Shown: positions 18,526-26,954 of the stretch, piece by piece | Layout: each line of letters starts with the position of its first letter | Position numbering within the stretch: position 1 is the first letter of the stretch | Source of the DNA: Desulfobulbaceae bacterium BRH_c16a | GTDB lineage: Bacteria > Desulfobacterota > Desulfobulbia > Desulfobulbales > Desulfocapsaceae | Length of the DNA stretch: 64,000 bases | Direction: 5' to 3' | NCBI GenBank assembly: GCA_000961725.1 | Contig: LADS01000002.1 | Location: forward strand, 62,001-126,000 | The notes under the pieces: generated by a model | The model's database searches: none | Seen by the model: only the letters and a program-made list of their open reading frames with translations | What the model was told of the DNA's origin: nothing | Position numbers and translations under genes: made by a program

Positions 18526-20556
18526 CTATATTTTCACCTCATTGCATATTCTCACCGGCACCCTTATGGCAAACGTGCTTCCCTCCCCATAGCTGCTCAT
18601 ACTAACTATTGTACCTCTCAAGACTTCTGTCACCAGCTTCCTCGTCAAATAAAGGCCGAGACCGGTCCCCGCAACCTTTGACCTGAGTGGAGATTCAAGA
18701 CGGACAAAAGGTTTAAAAAGCTGCGGCAGGTCTTCTTCTTTCATTCCGATGCCGGTGTCCGTAACCGAGATTTCGATAAAATCTCCGTCGAGTGCGGCGT
18801 GCACGCTCAGGCTCCCTCTTTCCGTAAACTTCACCGCGTTGCTCATGAGGTTTAACACGCACTGGAACAGCCGCCGCCGATCCGTGCCCATCTGCGCGTG
18901 GACCGCATCGATCTTGAGTTCGAGCCTTTTCTCACGCATGTCTTTTTCGACCCCCGTGATCGCCTCGGCTATGACATCATACACATCAAAGTCTTCGATA
19001 ATCGTCTCGGTCTTGCCCGCCTCGATCCTGGATACATCTATCACGTCGTTTATCAATGCGAGTAGGTGTTTCCCCGATCTTAAAATTATATCAAGATTCT
19101 CTTTCTGGTCCGTGTTGAGAGGTCCCATCCATTCATTGAGAAGAATGCTGGAGAACCCGATTACCGAATTCAGAGGCGTTCTGAGTTCATGGCTCATCGA
19201 AGCGATGAACAGGGACTTCAGGTGGTCCAGCTCCTTGAGCCTGGCATTCGCCTCGGACAGCTCCCTCGTCCGGACGGCGACTCTCTGTTCAAGCTCTGCG
19301 TGCGCGGTTCGGAGGCTTCGTGTCATGTCGTCGATCGCTCGAGAGAGCACACCTATTTCGTCATTGCGGTGGGTCTCCGGCACATCCGGCCACCCTCCGT
19401 CGGCAATGGCGTGCGACGCGCCGGTCAAGGCGTACAACGGCCGCAGGACACGGGCGACGGTCAGGAAGCCGACGGCAAGCGACCCCAGAACGAGGAGTAC
19501 CACAAGGCCGAGCGACAGATAACCGGCTTTGTAGACGCCGCCAAGAAAGTTCGAGGCCGGAAGCGCCGACACGATCAACCACGAGCTGCCGTGCGGTATC
19601 TGAAAAGACTCAACAGCCACGGCGATTCGACCAAGGCCTGCATCTTCGAATACGAAGGACTGCATGTCGGCCTTCCGTGGCCCCTCCACGATCTCGGGAT
19701 ATTGGCTCACATGGCGCGCGACTGCACGAACGACGGGGTCGCGGGCATCAATTGGTCGCAAGCGCTGCTGCAAACCTTTGGCGTCTACCGCGACGGGCAA
19801 TACGCCGCCTGACGAAGCAATCAGATAACCGTCGCCGTCGACTATAAAAGCCCGTCCGGTATTCCCTAGGCGTTGGTGCCCCATAAAATCCGACAGGCGC
19901 GTCAGAATCAGATCCAGCCCGTACACGCCTACCAATTCCCCGCCGTTGCCGATTACCGGGGCGGAGAGCGTTATACCGAGAATGGGCTCAACGGCACCGA
20001 TATATGCTTTTGTCCACACAGACGACCGTGTTTCCTTCGCTGTCTTGTACCAGTCCTTCCGGCGGGAGTCGAAGTATTCTCCGGACTTGCGCAATGTCGT
20101 TATCCGCCCTTCGAAAGTTGTGTTGTACTCGCGGATCACTCCCGCCTGAAATTTATCAGTCATCAGGATAACGTGCGTGCCGTTCTCAAGCCGGCCGGCA
20201 GAGACGATGCCGCCGGCTTCATTGGCGAAATACAGCCAGTCGACGTCCGGCTCGTCGCGCAACATGGCATACAACTCCCGCGCAAGGGCGTGCGAATCGG
20301 TCAACGCGATATTATGTTGCCTCACGGCGTTTCGGACGCGTGTCAGCATTCTAGATGGAACGTCCATCATGATGTCGACGTGATCACGGATGCTCGTCGT
20401 CATATGACGTATCAAGTGCTCGGACATGGTGTTCACGATCGTGTTGCCTGCCCAATAGCCGACGCCGATCAGCCCGAGGCTGAGCACCAGCATAATGGCC
20501 GCACCCGGAATGACCAGGCTATTACGCAAGGACGACGTTGATTTTACAGGTTTCAT
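18526..20556 (-). CDS. Membrane sensor histidine kinase with Cache-type periplasmic domain
   Basis: A 676-residue kinase: membrane segment about 15-38, a large periplasmic double-Cache-like sensor (about 45-340, with YFDSRRKDWYKTAKETRSSVWTKAYIG and ITLSAPVIGNGGELVGVYGLDL), second membrane segment about 345-368, HAMP domain, coiled coil, then HisKA with H456 in SMSHELRTPLNSVIGF and an ATPase with NLMSNAVKFTERG and GTGLGLYLTRKL. Cache sensors of this kind bind small organic ligands outside the cell. It lies 50 bp downstream of a single-domain receiver gene and 95 bp upstream of the hybrid kinase. Confidence 0.9.
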   Translation of the reverse strand: MKPVKSTSSLRNSLVIPGAAIMLVLSLGLIGVGYWAGNTIVNTMSEHLIRHMTTSIRDHVDIMMDVPSRMLTRVRNAVRQHNIALTDSHALARELYAMLRDEPDVDWLYFANEAGGIVSAGRLENGTHVILMTDKFQAGVIREYNTTFEGRITTLRKSGEYFDSRRKDWYKTAKETRSSVWTKAYIGAVEPILGITLSAPVIGNGGELVGVYGLDLILTRLSDFMGHQRLGNTGRAFIVDGDGYLIASSGGVLPVAVDAKGLQQRLRPIDARDPVVRAVARHVSQYPEIVEGPRKADMQSFVFEDAGLGRIAVAVESFQIPHGSSWLIVSALPASNFLGGVYKAGYLSLGLVVLLVLGSLAVGFLTVARVLRPLYALTGASHAIADGGWPDVPETHRNDEIGVLSRAIDDMTRSLRTAHAELEQRVAVRTRELSEANARLKELDHLKSLFIASMSHELRTPLNSVIGFSSILLNEWMGPLNTDQKENLDIILRSGKHLLALINDVIDVSRIEAGKTETIIEDFDVYDVIAEAITGVEKDMREKRLELKIDAVHAQMGTDRRRLFQCVLNLMSNAVKFTERGSLSVHAALDGDFIEISVTDTGIGMKEEDLPQLFKPFVRLESPLRSKVAGTGLGLYLTRKLVTEVLRGTIVSMSSYGEGSTFAIRVPVRICNEVKI

Positions 20557-20606
20557 ATCGGCGACTCGCTCAATCCTTGGCGCATATCTTCCTTTTTAAG
20601 TTGTTA

Positions 20607-20981
20607 TCACTCTTTCTCCACCTTGAGGATATCCTGAATCGTTGCCACGACAGTTAAGGGATCGATCGGCTTTTCCAGGTAACCGTTGCAGCCTGCGGCA
20701 ACGATTCTCTCGCGGTCTCCCTGCATGGCATGGGAGGTGATCGCTATGACAGGTATGGTGTCATTTATATCGGACGCTCTGATCCTCCTGGTCGTCTCGA
20801 GTCCGTCAATGCCGGGCAGCGCGATGTCCATGACGATGAAAGCAGGTCTCTCCCTGAGCGCGAGCTCGATTCCTTCTTCGCCCGTTTCAGCAGCGACAAC
20901 TTCATAGCCGCTTCTCTTGAGTGCGTAGGTGATCAGCTTCAGGTTGTCTTTATTATCTTCAATTACCAGGACCTTCTTCAT
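20607..20981 (-). CDS. Single-domain response regulator (CheY/DivK-like)
   Basis: A 124-residue receiver with nothing attached. It has the acidic pair ED near the start (MKKVLVIEDNKDNLKLI), phosphoacceptor D in VMDIALPGIDG, the Thr/Ser in IAITSHAM and the Lys in YLEKPID. Single receivers of this type shuttle phosphate in relays or act on protein partners. It is the first gene of the leftward three-gene signalling cluster. The ATG at 20981 was preferred over the in-frame GTG at 20993. Confidence 0.9.
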   Translation of the reverse strand: MKKVLVIEDNKDNLKLITYALKRSGYEVVAAETGEEGIELALRERPAFIVMDIALPGIDGLETTRRIRASDINDTIPVIAITSHAMQGDRERIVAAGCNGYLEKPIDPLTVVATIQDILKVEKE

Positions 20982-21226
20982 GGCTGCACCCACAGGAAAG
21001 ACAGGAAAGCTTTTCGGATCTCCTGAAGAAACGCCTTACCTACCAAGAGCTATGTGATCCAATGCTGTTAGCTACCATCCCCAAAAAATTTGCTAATCTT
21101 TTACAGCGTTGTCAATAGGAGTCCCGGGAGAGGTATTTTGACATCGGGACAGAAAGAATTAAGATATCGAAAAGCGGGCCTACACCCTTCATCGCCCCTC
21201 ACCCTTCACCTTTAACCACTGAAGCC

Positions 21227-22402
21227 ATGATCAGAACAATTGCCACGGAAAAGAAACCGATTAAACTCTGGCTTGACGATATCGACCTCGACACTCTCCA
21301 GCAGGCGAAGAATCTCGCCAATCTGCCGTTTCTCTTTCATCATGTGGCGATCATGCCCGATGCCCATATTGGCTACGGGATGCCTATCGGCGGGGTTGCC
21401 GCAACCGAAGGCGTCATTATTCCCAATGCAGTGGGGGTGGATATCGGCTGCGGGATGTGCGCAGTACAGACCTCACTGTCCGCTCTTGATACACCGCAGC
21501 TGAAAAGGATACTCCAGGCCGTGCGGCAAACCGTGCCGCTCGGCTTCCAGCACCACAAAAAACCTCAGCCGGGAGGAAGGATGCCGGAATTCGGCCGTGG
21601 GCGTACGGAAAAAGAGCTGCCGATCGTTGCTCGTGAATATGCAAGCGGACTGCTCCAGCTAGGGACCCTGGGCGGCGGCAACCATTTCATCGAGCTCCAG
21701 CTGGGCGATGACGGGTACGTGTGGATCATGATCCACTCCGGCAGCAGAAACATCGGCTACCAGGTGGCCAATCACTACAATAAACTGGCGGGGATCTTCA
21801 ACAAAAGCCATGGCGCTCTGGTTCCCGACAAATGGCAACTCGATTACCTGCCGTTACCTTCCGACCCGGGACAGCGATACCTGAGGGAGATGACGTATTG
21901 TGTGGAATTCGCCGCGGCCAACAGGGCGGCGATGATGAGCCGGGTCAGGGAGATTATCGCCGAATTCGAACCGTCGACAACTTTTTCGCCTCTTATCGAC
22001 GTGGCCCATAATTATGCGGCGCTGGAGAATCATTTCGGCAGGGAGGTGATAGTCCACCGCAAAGGAGCAACCAGGGCGGCTAAGGGGGGGATCGGTATCA
22101 TCCCCGGCTCCCAGGGCAGCGTCAGTTATATCGTTCGCGGCAAGGGCAATCCCGAGAGCTTTTCATCGTGCTCCCACGGGGCCGGGAGACGACTGGGAAG
22201 AAAACAGGCCCAGCGTGAACTCGATTTTACAAAGGAAGTTGCACGGCTGGAACAGCAGGGCATCCTCCACGCCATCCGCCACAAAAGAGATCTGGAGGAG
22301 GCTGCCGGAGCCTATAAGGATATTGCCATAGTTATCGGCAATCAACGTGATCTCATCGAGATTGTCACCACCCTCAAACCACTTGCTGTGGTGAAAGGAT
22401 GA
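21227..22402 (+). CDS. rtcB: RtcB-family RNA ligase
   Basis: A 391-residue protein with the metal and guanylylation motifs of RtcB, the GTP-dependent ligase that joins 2',3'-cyclic phosphate or 3'-phosphate RNA ends to 5'-OH ends. Visible motifs: MPDAHIGYGMPIGGVAA (44-60), VGVDIGCGM with metal ligands D72 and C75, LGGGNHFIEL, HSGSRNIG, and SHGAGRRLGRKQA, which holds the His that carries GMP. It is a little shorter than E. coli RtcB (408 residues). No archease, RtcA or RtcR gene is adjacent. The start ATG has no strong ribosome site. Confidence 0.9.
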   Translation: MIRTIATEKKPIKLWLDDIDLDTLQQAKNLANLPFLFHHVAIMPDAHIGYGMPIGGVAATEGVIIPNAVGVDIGCGMCAVQTSLSALDTPQLKRILQAVRQTVPLGFQHHKKPQPGGRMPEFGRGRTEKELPIVAREYASGLLQLGTLGGGNHFIELQLGDDGYVWIMIHSGSRNIGYQVANHYNKLAGIFNKSHGALVPDKWQLDYLPLPSDPGQRYLREMTYCVEFAAANRAAMMSRVREIIAEFEPSTTFSPLIDVAHNYAALENHFGREVIVHRKGATRAAKGGIGIIPGSQGSVSYIVRGKGNPESFSSCSHGAGRRLGRKQAQRELDFTKEVARLEQQGILHAIRHKRDLEEAAGAYKDIAIVIGNQRDLIEIVTTLKPLAVVKG

Positions 22403-22420
22403 TTTCGGTTTCATCGGGAT

Positions 22421-22592
22421 CGAAATCGCTATCGGGATCGGGATCGGATAATTTCCTATCCGACGACTGGTTGGGCAAGGCTTGAAAAAGGGCGTTGGTA
22501 GCTTTGTAGGTTGGGCTGTGAAGCCCAACATTTTTTGGGATGTTGGGCTTCACAGCCCAACCTACGCGGCTTTTCGATTTCGATAGCGATTT
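22421..22592. repeat. GATCGGG-type microrepeats flanking the palindrome
   Basis: AAATCGCTATCG (22423-22434) and its reverse complement CGATAGCGATTT (22581-22592) frame the nested palindrome at 22506-22565. The left copy continues into a short run of ATCGGG hexamers to 22445. The whole 210-bp gap between rtcB and pdxH thus looks like one compound non-coding repeat element. Confidence 0.5.
22506..22565. repeat. Nested REP-like palindrome
   Basis: Two perfect 26-bp arms, 22506-22531 and 22540-22565, are reverse complements separated by eight bases. Each arm is itself a hairpin: GTTGGGCT, a four-base loop, AGCCCAAC. Two head-to-head hairpins forming one larger palindrome are typical of REP/BIME-like intergenic repeats. 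It lies between the ends of the convergent genes rtcB and pdxH and could also act as a bidirectional terminator. Confidence 0.8.
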
Positions 22593-22612
22593 GGATTATT
22601 TATCCATGGGAA

Positions 22613-23254
22613 TCAAGGGGCGAGGCGGTCGATCGTCCACAAATCGGATCCTTCGGGCCTGGTGTAGCGAAAGCGATCGTGCAGCCGGTTTTTGCCGCCC
22701 TGCCAGAACTCGATCTCGACCGGTTCAACGCGATAACCGCCCCAGAAGGAGGGCAGCGGCACCTTCCCTTCACCGATCTTGGTTTTCATCTCCTGAAACT
22801 TCTGCAGCAGGATCTGGCGCGAAGATAAAGGATGGCTCTGGCTCGAGACCCAGGCTGCCATCTGGCTTTCTTTGGGCCGGGACATAAAATATTTAGCCGA
22901 CTCGGCGGTGGAAATCCTTTCGGCCCGGCCGTTGATCATCACCTGCCGCTCCAGCTCAAGCCAGACGAACAGCAGGCTGACCCTCGGATTGCTCTTTATC
23001 TCCTGGGCCTTTCTGCTCTCAAAATTAGTAAAGAACACGAAACCCTTCCGGTCGAAATACTTGAGCAGCACGGTCCTCTGGCTGGGCTGGCCGTTGCTGT
23101 CGACAGTTGCCAGAATCATCGCTGTCGGATCGGCTATATCCGTACTCCGGGCCTGTTCAAACCACGCTGAAAACTGCAGCACCGGATCGGCATTGAGGTC
23201 GGCACGGGCCAGCCCACCCTTCAAATACTCCCGGCGGAATTCACTTAAGTCCAC
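22613..23254 (-). CDS. pdxH: Pyridoxamine 5'-phosphate oxidase
   Basis: A 213-residue FMN enzyme that oxidises pyridoxine or pyridoxamine 5'-phosphate to pyridoxal 5'-phosphate. It shows the family features: N-terminal [13 protein letters not shown], the FMN and substrate region [30 protein letters not shown], and the C-terminal VEFWQGG-type motif [18 protein letters not shown]. Length is as usual (E. coli 218). I chose the GTG at 23254, six bases after AGAGGG, because the residues upstream of it are not family-like and lack an ATG. Confidence 0.95.
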   Translation of the reverse strand: MDLSEFRREYLKGGLARADLNADPVLQFSAWFEQARSTDIADPTAMILATVDSNGQPSQRTVLLKYFDRKGFVFFTNFESRKAQEIKSNPRVSLLFVWLELERQVMINGRAERISTAESAKYFMSRPKESQMAAWVSSQSHPLSSRQILLQKFQEMKTKIGEGKVPLPSFWGGYRVEPVEIEFWQGGKNRLHDRFRYTRPEGSDLWTIDRLAP

Positions 23255-23274
23255 AAAATCCCTCTCAATCCAAA

Positions 23275-23322
23275 ACAAAAAAAAAAGCCGCCGGAATCGG
23301 ACAAAGCCCGATACCCGGCGGC
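23275..23322 (-). terminator. Rho-independent terminator of the Tim44-domain gene
   Basis: GCCGCCGG (23287-23294) pairs with CCGGCGGC (23315-23322), with an inner CGG/CCG pairing. On the minus strand the stem is followed by a long T run (23275-23286). It sits between the Tim44-domain gene and pdxH, separating the two. Confidence 0.85.
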
Positions 23323-23336
23323 GCAGCTTTCAGCGA

Positions 23337-24266
23337 TCAACCTTCCTTAATGCCTTCCAGCTTCCAGTTCTGCGTACCAACCGATCGAGCCCACGTCCAC
23401 TCTTCCTTGAATTTGACCGGAGTGGTCATACTGCCGGAGACCAGCTCGCCGCTTTTGTCGTCGACGACATAATCAAGCAGGTTGGCGGTGAAAAGAACGC
23501 TGACAAAATCCTCGCGACCATCGCTGCCGGCCTGGACGATCTCTATGGTACGAACGGCAATGGATTCAAGTTTATTGATCTGCCCGTTGCCGCGCATTTC
23601 CGCAAAATGTTCCTCATACTCCCTGGCCAGTTGATCGCCGAGAAGATGGCGATAAGACTCGAGGTCCCTTCGCATCCAGCCGGCCTGCACCTGAAAGAAG
23701 ACGTCGGAGGCCACCTCTTTGAAATGGGCCGGATCGAAATCTCTGTCGGTTTCCATGATCTGTCCTATGCCGTCGTCCACCAGGTTTTCACCGATAACCG
23801 GGGTCGGCGGCGGTGGCGGCTGGGCGGAATTGGCAAAGCCGCCGCCGAACAGGTTGCTCGGCTGACTTGCCTCTCGGGAATATTGATTAGGGCTCTGATA
23901 TCCTGCCTGACGGGCTTTGGCAAACCTCCTGTAAAGAAAAAAGGCAATACCGCCCAGAATCAGCAGGGGCAGGATGCCCATGCCCGATCCACCGGCGCCG
24001 AACATCGAACCTAAAAGCATTCCACCTATAGCGCCGCCCAGAAGGCCGCCCATTAAACCACGGCTGAAGGTGCCGCCGGGAGCAGCCCCAGGGGCCGGTG
24101 TCGCTGCGGGCGCCGGAGCTTTGCTCGGGCTCGATTTGAAAGATTTCCCCCCGATCTTTGAACGGGCGTCGGCATCGTCTACCCACATTGCCCCTCCAAT
24201 GAAAGAGAAAGCGAAAAGCATCAAAAAAATCGGTGCCATCTTCTTAAAAAACGTCTTCATGGTCAT
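23337..24266 (-). CDS. Tim44-domain membrane protein
   Basis: A 309-residue protein. It has a signal sequence (residues about 3-34), a Pro/Ala linker, a Gly-rich hydrophobic stretch (GLLGGAIGGMLLGSMFGAGG) and a membrane segment at about 95-112, then a Tim44-like domain (about 165-305): DFDPAHFKEVASDVFFQVQAGWMRRDLESYRHLLGDQL...EEWTWARSVGTQNWKLEGIKEG. Bacterial Tim44-domain proteins of this shape are inner-membrane proteins of unknown role. AAGGAA precedes the start. Confidence 0.85.
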   Translation of the reverse strand: MTMKTFFKKMAPIFLMLFAFSFIGGAMWVDDADARSKIGGKSFKSSPSKAPAPAATPAPGAAPGGTFSRGLMGGLLGGAIGGMLLGSMFGAGGSGMGILPLLILGGIAFFLYRRFAKARQAGYQSPNQYSREASQPSNLFGGGFANSAQPPPPPTPVIGENLVDDGIGQIMETDRDFDPAHFKEVASDVFFQVQAGWMRRDLESYRHLLGDQLAREYEEHFAEMRGNGQINKLESIAVRTIEIVQAGSDGREDFVSVLFTANLLDYVVDDKSGELVSGSMTTPVKFKEEWTWARSVGTQNWKLEGIKEG

Positions 24267-24345
24267 TTTTTCCTTTATTTAGATTGATCATTTCCATACC
24301 TGGGCTACATTCATGACCGCTATATTATAGTACACTTAAACCAAT

Positions 24346-25902
24346 ATGCCAGAAACATCGGACCTCTCAAAGACGATTCTTCACATGCTGATCATCCATC
24401 CACCGCTGACTAAACCGTGCGAGCCGCCCGCCGCCCTTGCCTACCTCTGTGCAGCTCTTGCCGCCCACGGCCACTCGTGTTCGGTCTGCGACATGAACAT
24501 CGAGGCGCTGGAATATATCTTTGCCACCGCAACACCTGCCGGCGACACCTGGTCCAATCGGGCAGTGAGGCATCTGGAAAAAAATCTCGCCGCCCTGCAG
24601 CAAAATGACATCTACCGCAATTTCGACCGCTACTCTCGGGCGGTGGCCGATATCGACCGGGTCCTGGAAATGGCGGGCAAAAGCTTCAACCTGCAGCTGT
24701 CTCTCGCCAACTACCAGGACAATGCCCGATCGCCGCTGAAGAGTGCCGACCTGCGCCAGGCCGCGGTCGATTACCGGTCGAATATTTTTTATCCCTATTT
24801 CAAAAACCGCCTGGACGAACTGTGCGGCCGAAAGAATTGCAACCGGATAGGTTTCTCGCTCAGCTACCTCAGCCAGGCTCTGTGCACTTTTGCGATGATA
24901 GGCTATCTCCGGGCCCATCACCCGGAAAAAACCATTATCCTCGGGGGCGGCCTGGTCACCACCTGGCTCAGCAACCCTCGGTGGAACAACCCTTTTGCCG
25001 ATCTGGTCGATCATTGTATCGCCGGCCAGGGCGAGCAACCTCTTTTGCGCCTTCTCGGCGACAGCCAACGGATCGCTCATGCCGAGCCATCCTTTACGGC
25101 CCTCGCCCGAAATCATTATCTCTCGCCGGGATTTGTGCTGCCCTATGCCACTTCGGCCGGTTGTTTCTGGAAGAAATGCAATTTCTGCCCGGAAACCAGT
25201 GAAAAGAACCCTTATCGCCCCGTGCCGCCGGAGACCACAATCGCCGACCTGCACAACCTGACCGCAACGACCTCGCCGGTGCTTATCCATCTCCTCGATA
25301 ACGCCATAAGCCCACGCACCCTTCGCGCCCTCTGCGATAATCCGCCGGCCGCCCCATGGTATGGTTTTGCCCGCATCGATTCGCTCCTCGACGACCCCGG
25401 TTTCTGCCGCCGCCTGCAGGCCGCCGGCTGCGTCATGCTGAAACTTGGCCTGGAGTCCGGTGACCAGGACGTGTTGAACAGCATGAATAAAGGCATCGAC
25501 CTGAAGCAGGCGGCACGGGTTCTCGACAACCTCCACCAGGCGGGCATCGCCACCTATGTCTATCTGCTCTTTGGCACCCCCTCGGAAGGCCTTGAAGAAG
25601 CCGAGCGGACCAGGCTTTTTGTCGAAGAACATCACCAGGCGATCAGCTTTTTGAACCTGGCGATCTTCAACCTGCCGATCTGCAGCGGCGAAACCTCCAC
25701 CCTTACGGTAACCGATTTGTATGAGGGGGATCTGTCCATCTACCGCAACTTCAATCATCCGACGGGCTGGGACAGACCTCAGGTGCGCCGCTTTCTCGCC
25801 GCCACCTTCAAGCGATCACCGAAAATCGCCGCGATCCTCAGGAGAGACCCACCGTTTTTCACCTCAAACCATGCGCCGTTCATGAAGATGACCGAATACT
25901 GA
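24346..25902 (+). CDS. Radical SAM protein with N-terminal B12-binding-type domain
   Basis: A 518-residue protein. The N-terminal half is a Rossmann-like cobalamin-binding domain (LLIIHPPLTKP-type opening, IGFSLSYLSQAL, KTIILGGGLVTTW). The radical SAM core follows with Cys at 273, 278 and 281 in AGCFWKKCNFCPE, a CX4CX2C spacing instead of the usual CX3CX2C. Later elements ARIDSLLDDPGFCRRLQAAGCVMLKLGLESGDQDVLN and YVYLLFGTPSE are typical for the B12 radical SAM class, which catalyses methylations and rearrangements. The substrate is unknown. The start is uncertain: ATG 24346 lacks a ribosome site, and ATG 24385 would begin directly at the conserved domain. Confidence 0.85.
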   Translation: MPETSDLSKTILHMLIIHPPLTKPCEPPAALAYLCAALAAHGHSCSVCDMNIEALEYIFATATPAGDTWSNRAVRHLEKNLAALQQNDIYRNFDRYSRAVADIDRVLEMAGKSFNLQLSLANYQDNARSPLKSADLRQAAVDYRSNIFYPYFKNRLDELCGRKNCNRIGFSLSYLSQALCTFAMIGYLRAHHPEKTIILGGGLVTTWLSNPRWNNPFADLVDHCIAGQGEQPLLRLLGDSQRIAHAEPSFTALARNHYLSPGFVLPYATSAGCFWKKCNFCPETSEKNPYRPVPPETTIADLHNLTATTSPVLIHLLDNAISPRTLRALCDNPPAAPWYGFARIDSLLDDPGFCRRLQAAGCVMLKLGLESGDQDVLNSMNKGIDLKQAARVLDNLHQAGIATYVYLLFGTPSEGLEEAERTRLFVEEHHQAISFLNLAIFNLPICSGETSTLTVTDLYEGDLSIYRNFNHPTGWDRPQVRRFLAATFKRSPKIAAILRRDPPFFTSNHAPFMKMTEY

Positions 25903-26051
25903 AGCTGCAGGCACAGAGAAGAAATCTCCACACCCGGACAAAAATTGGTGCAAAGCGCAGCAAGTGGGGCTACTCTCCCTCCGTACAATCGGGGCAGACA
26001 ACCGGCTGCCGACAAACTAATACATACTCCACCGCGAAACGATAAGACAGC

Positions 26052-26954
26052 ATGAATATCACTGGGATCGTGACGGCCATCCTGGCAGGTCTTTTTATGG
26101 GTACCATGGGGGTTTTCTCACGAAAAACCGGACTCGATGCCGAAGTTATCACCTTTTTCAGGCTGCTTTTCGGCGCCGCCTTTCTCACTCTTCTCCTCAT
26201 TTTCACCCGCCGGTTGAGGGTTCTTGCGGTCTGGCCTACCTGGCCGGTTCTCATCAACGGCCTGATGCTCGCCGGGTTTATCATTTTTTATATCCAGGCG
26301 ATGTACTTAACCAGCATGGCCAATGCCATCATGGTGCTCTACCTTGCGCCGCTGGTGGCCTCGGTAATCGCCCACTTTTTTCTCGGCGAAAAACTCAACC
26401 TGCCAAGCGCCCTGCTGATTCTCACGGCACTTTTCGGGTTCGCGATGATGATGGAATTTAAAATCGATTTCTCGTCCGGAACCAATCACCTCCTGGGACT
26501 TGGATTTGCCACCCTCGGATTGTGCTGCTATTCGGCGTTTATCCTTATCAACAGAACCATCCGCAGCACGGTTCATGTCTACACCCGGACTTTTTATCAG
26601 CTGCTTACCGGGGCTCTGTGCACGGTGCCGTTCTTTATCACCGATTTTCCGACAATAACCGGCACAAACTGGCTCTGGCTGCTTGGAGCAGGGTTTATCC
26701 CCGGATTTCTCGGCATCCTCTTTGCGGTGATAGCCCTCGAAAGACTTCCGGCGGCAACCTTCGGTACGCTTGCCTATTTCGAGCCGATTTTCGTCGTCAT
26801 CCTCGGCTGGGCACTCTTTGCCGAAACCCTCAACAGTCTTCAGCTGGCCGGTTGCCTGCTCATTGTCGCAAGCGGAGCAGTCAAGGGATATCTTACCGCG
26901 CGAAACGGTCGGGCGACATGCAGACACCTGCCGCCGAACATGGAAGCACTATGA
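26052..26954 (+). CDS. EamA/DMT-family transporter
   Basis: A 300-residue membrane protein with ten hydrophobic segments in two EamA repeats. The first starts ITGIVTAILAGLFMGTMGVFSRKTGLDAEVITFFRLLFGAAFL, the second around GLGFATLGLCCYSAFILINRTI, and it closes with GTLAYFEPIFVVILGWALFAETL. The family exports metabolites or amino acids; the substrate cannot be read. The stop overlaps the start of the glycosyltransferase gene as ATGA, so the two are probably co-expressed. Confidence 0.88.
   Translation: MNITGIVTAILAGLFMGTMGVFSRKTGLDAEVITFFRLLFGAAFLTLLLIFTRRLRVLAVWPTWPVLINGLMLAGFIIFYIQAMYLTSMANAIMVLYLAPLVASVIAHFFLGEKLNLPSALLILTALFGFAMMMEFKIDFSSGTNHLLGLGFATLGLCCYSAFILINRTIRSTVHVYTRTFYQLLTGALCTVPFFITDFPTITGTNWLWLLGAGFIPGFLGILFAVIALERLPAATFGTLAYFEPIFVVILGWALFAETLNSLQLAGCLLIVASGAVKGYLTARNGRATCRHLPPNMEAL

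Noticed and set aside
22415..22450. ATCGGG repeats as a possible CRISPR remnant
   Set aside because: The units are six to seven bases long without spacers.
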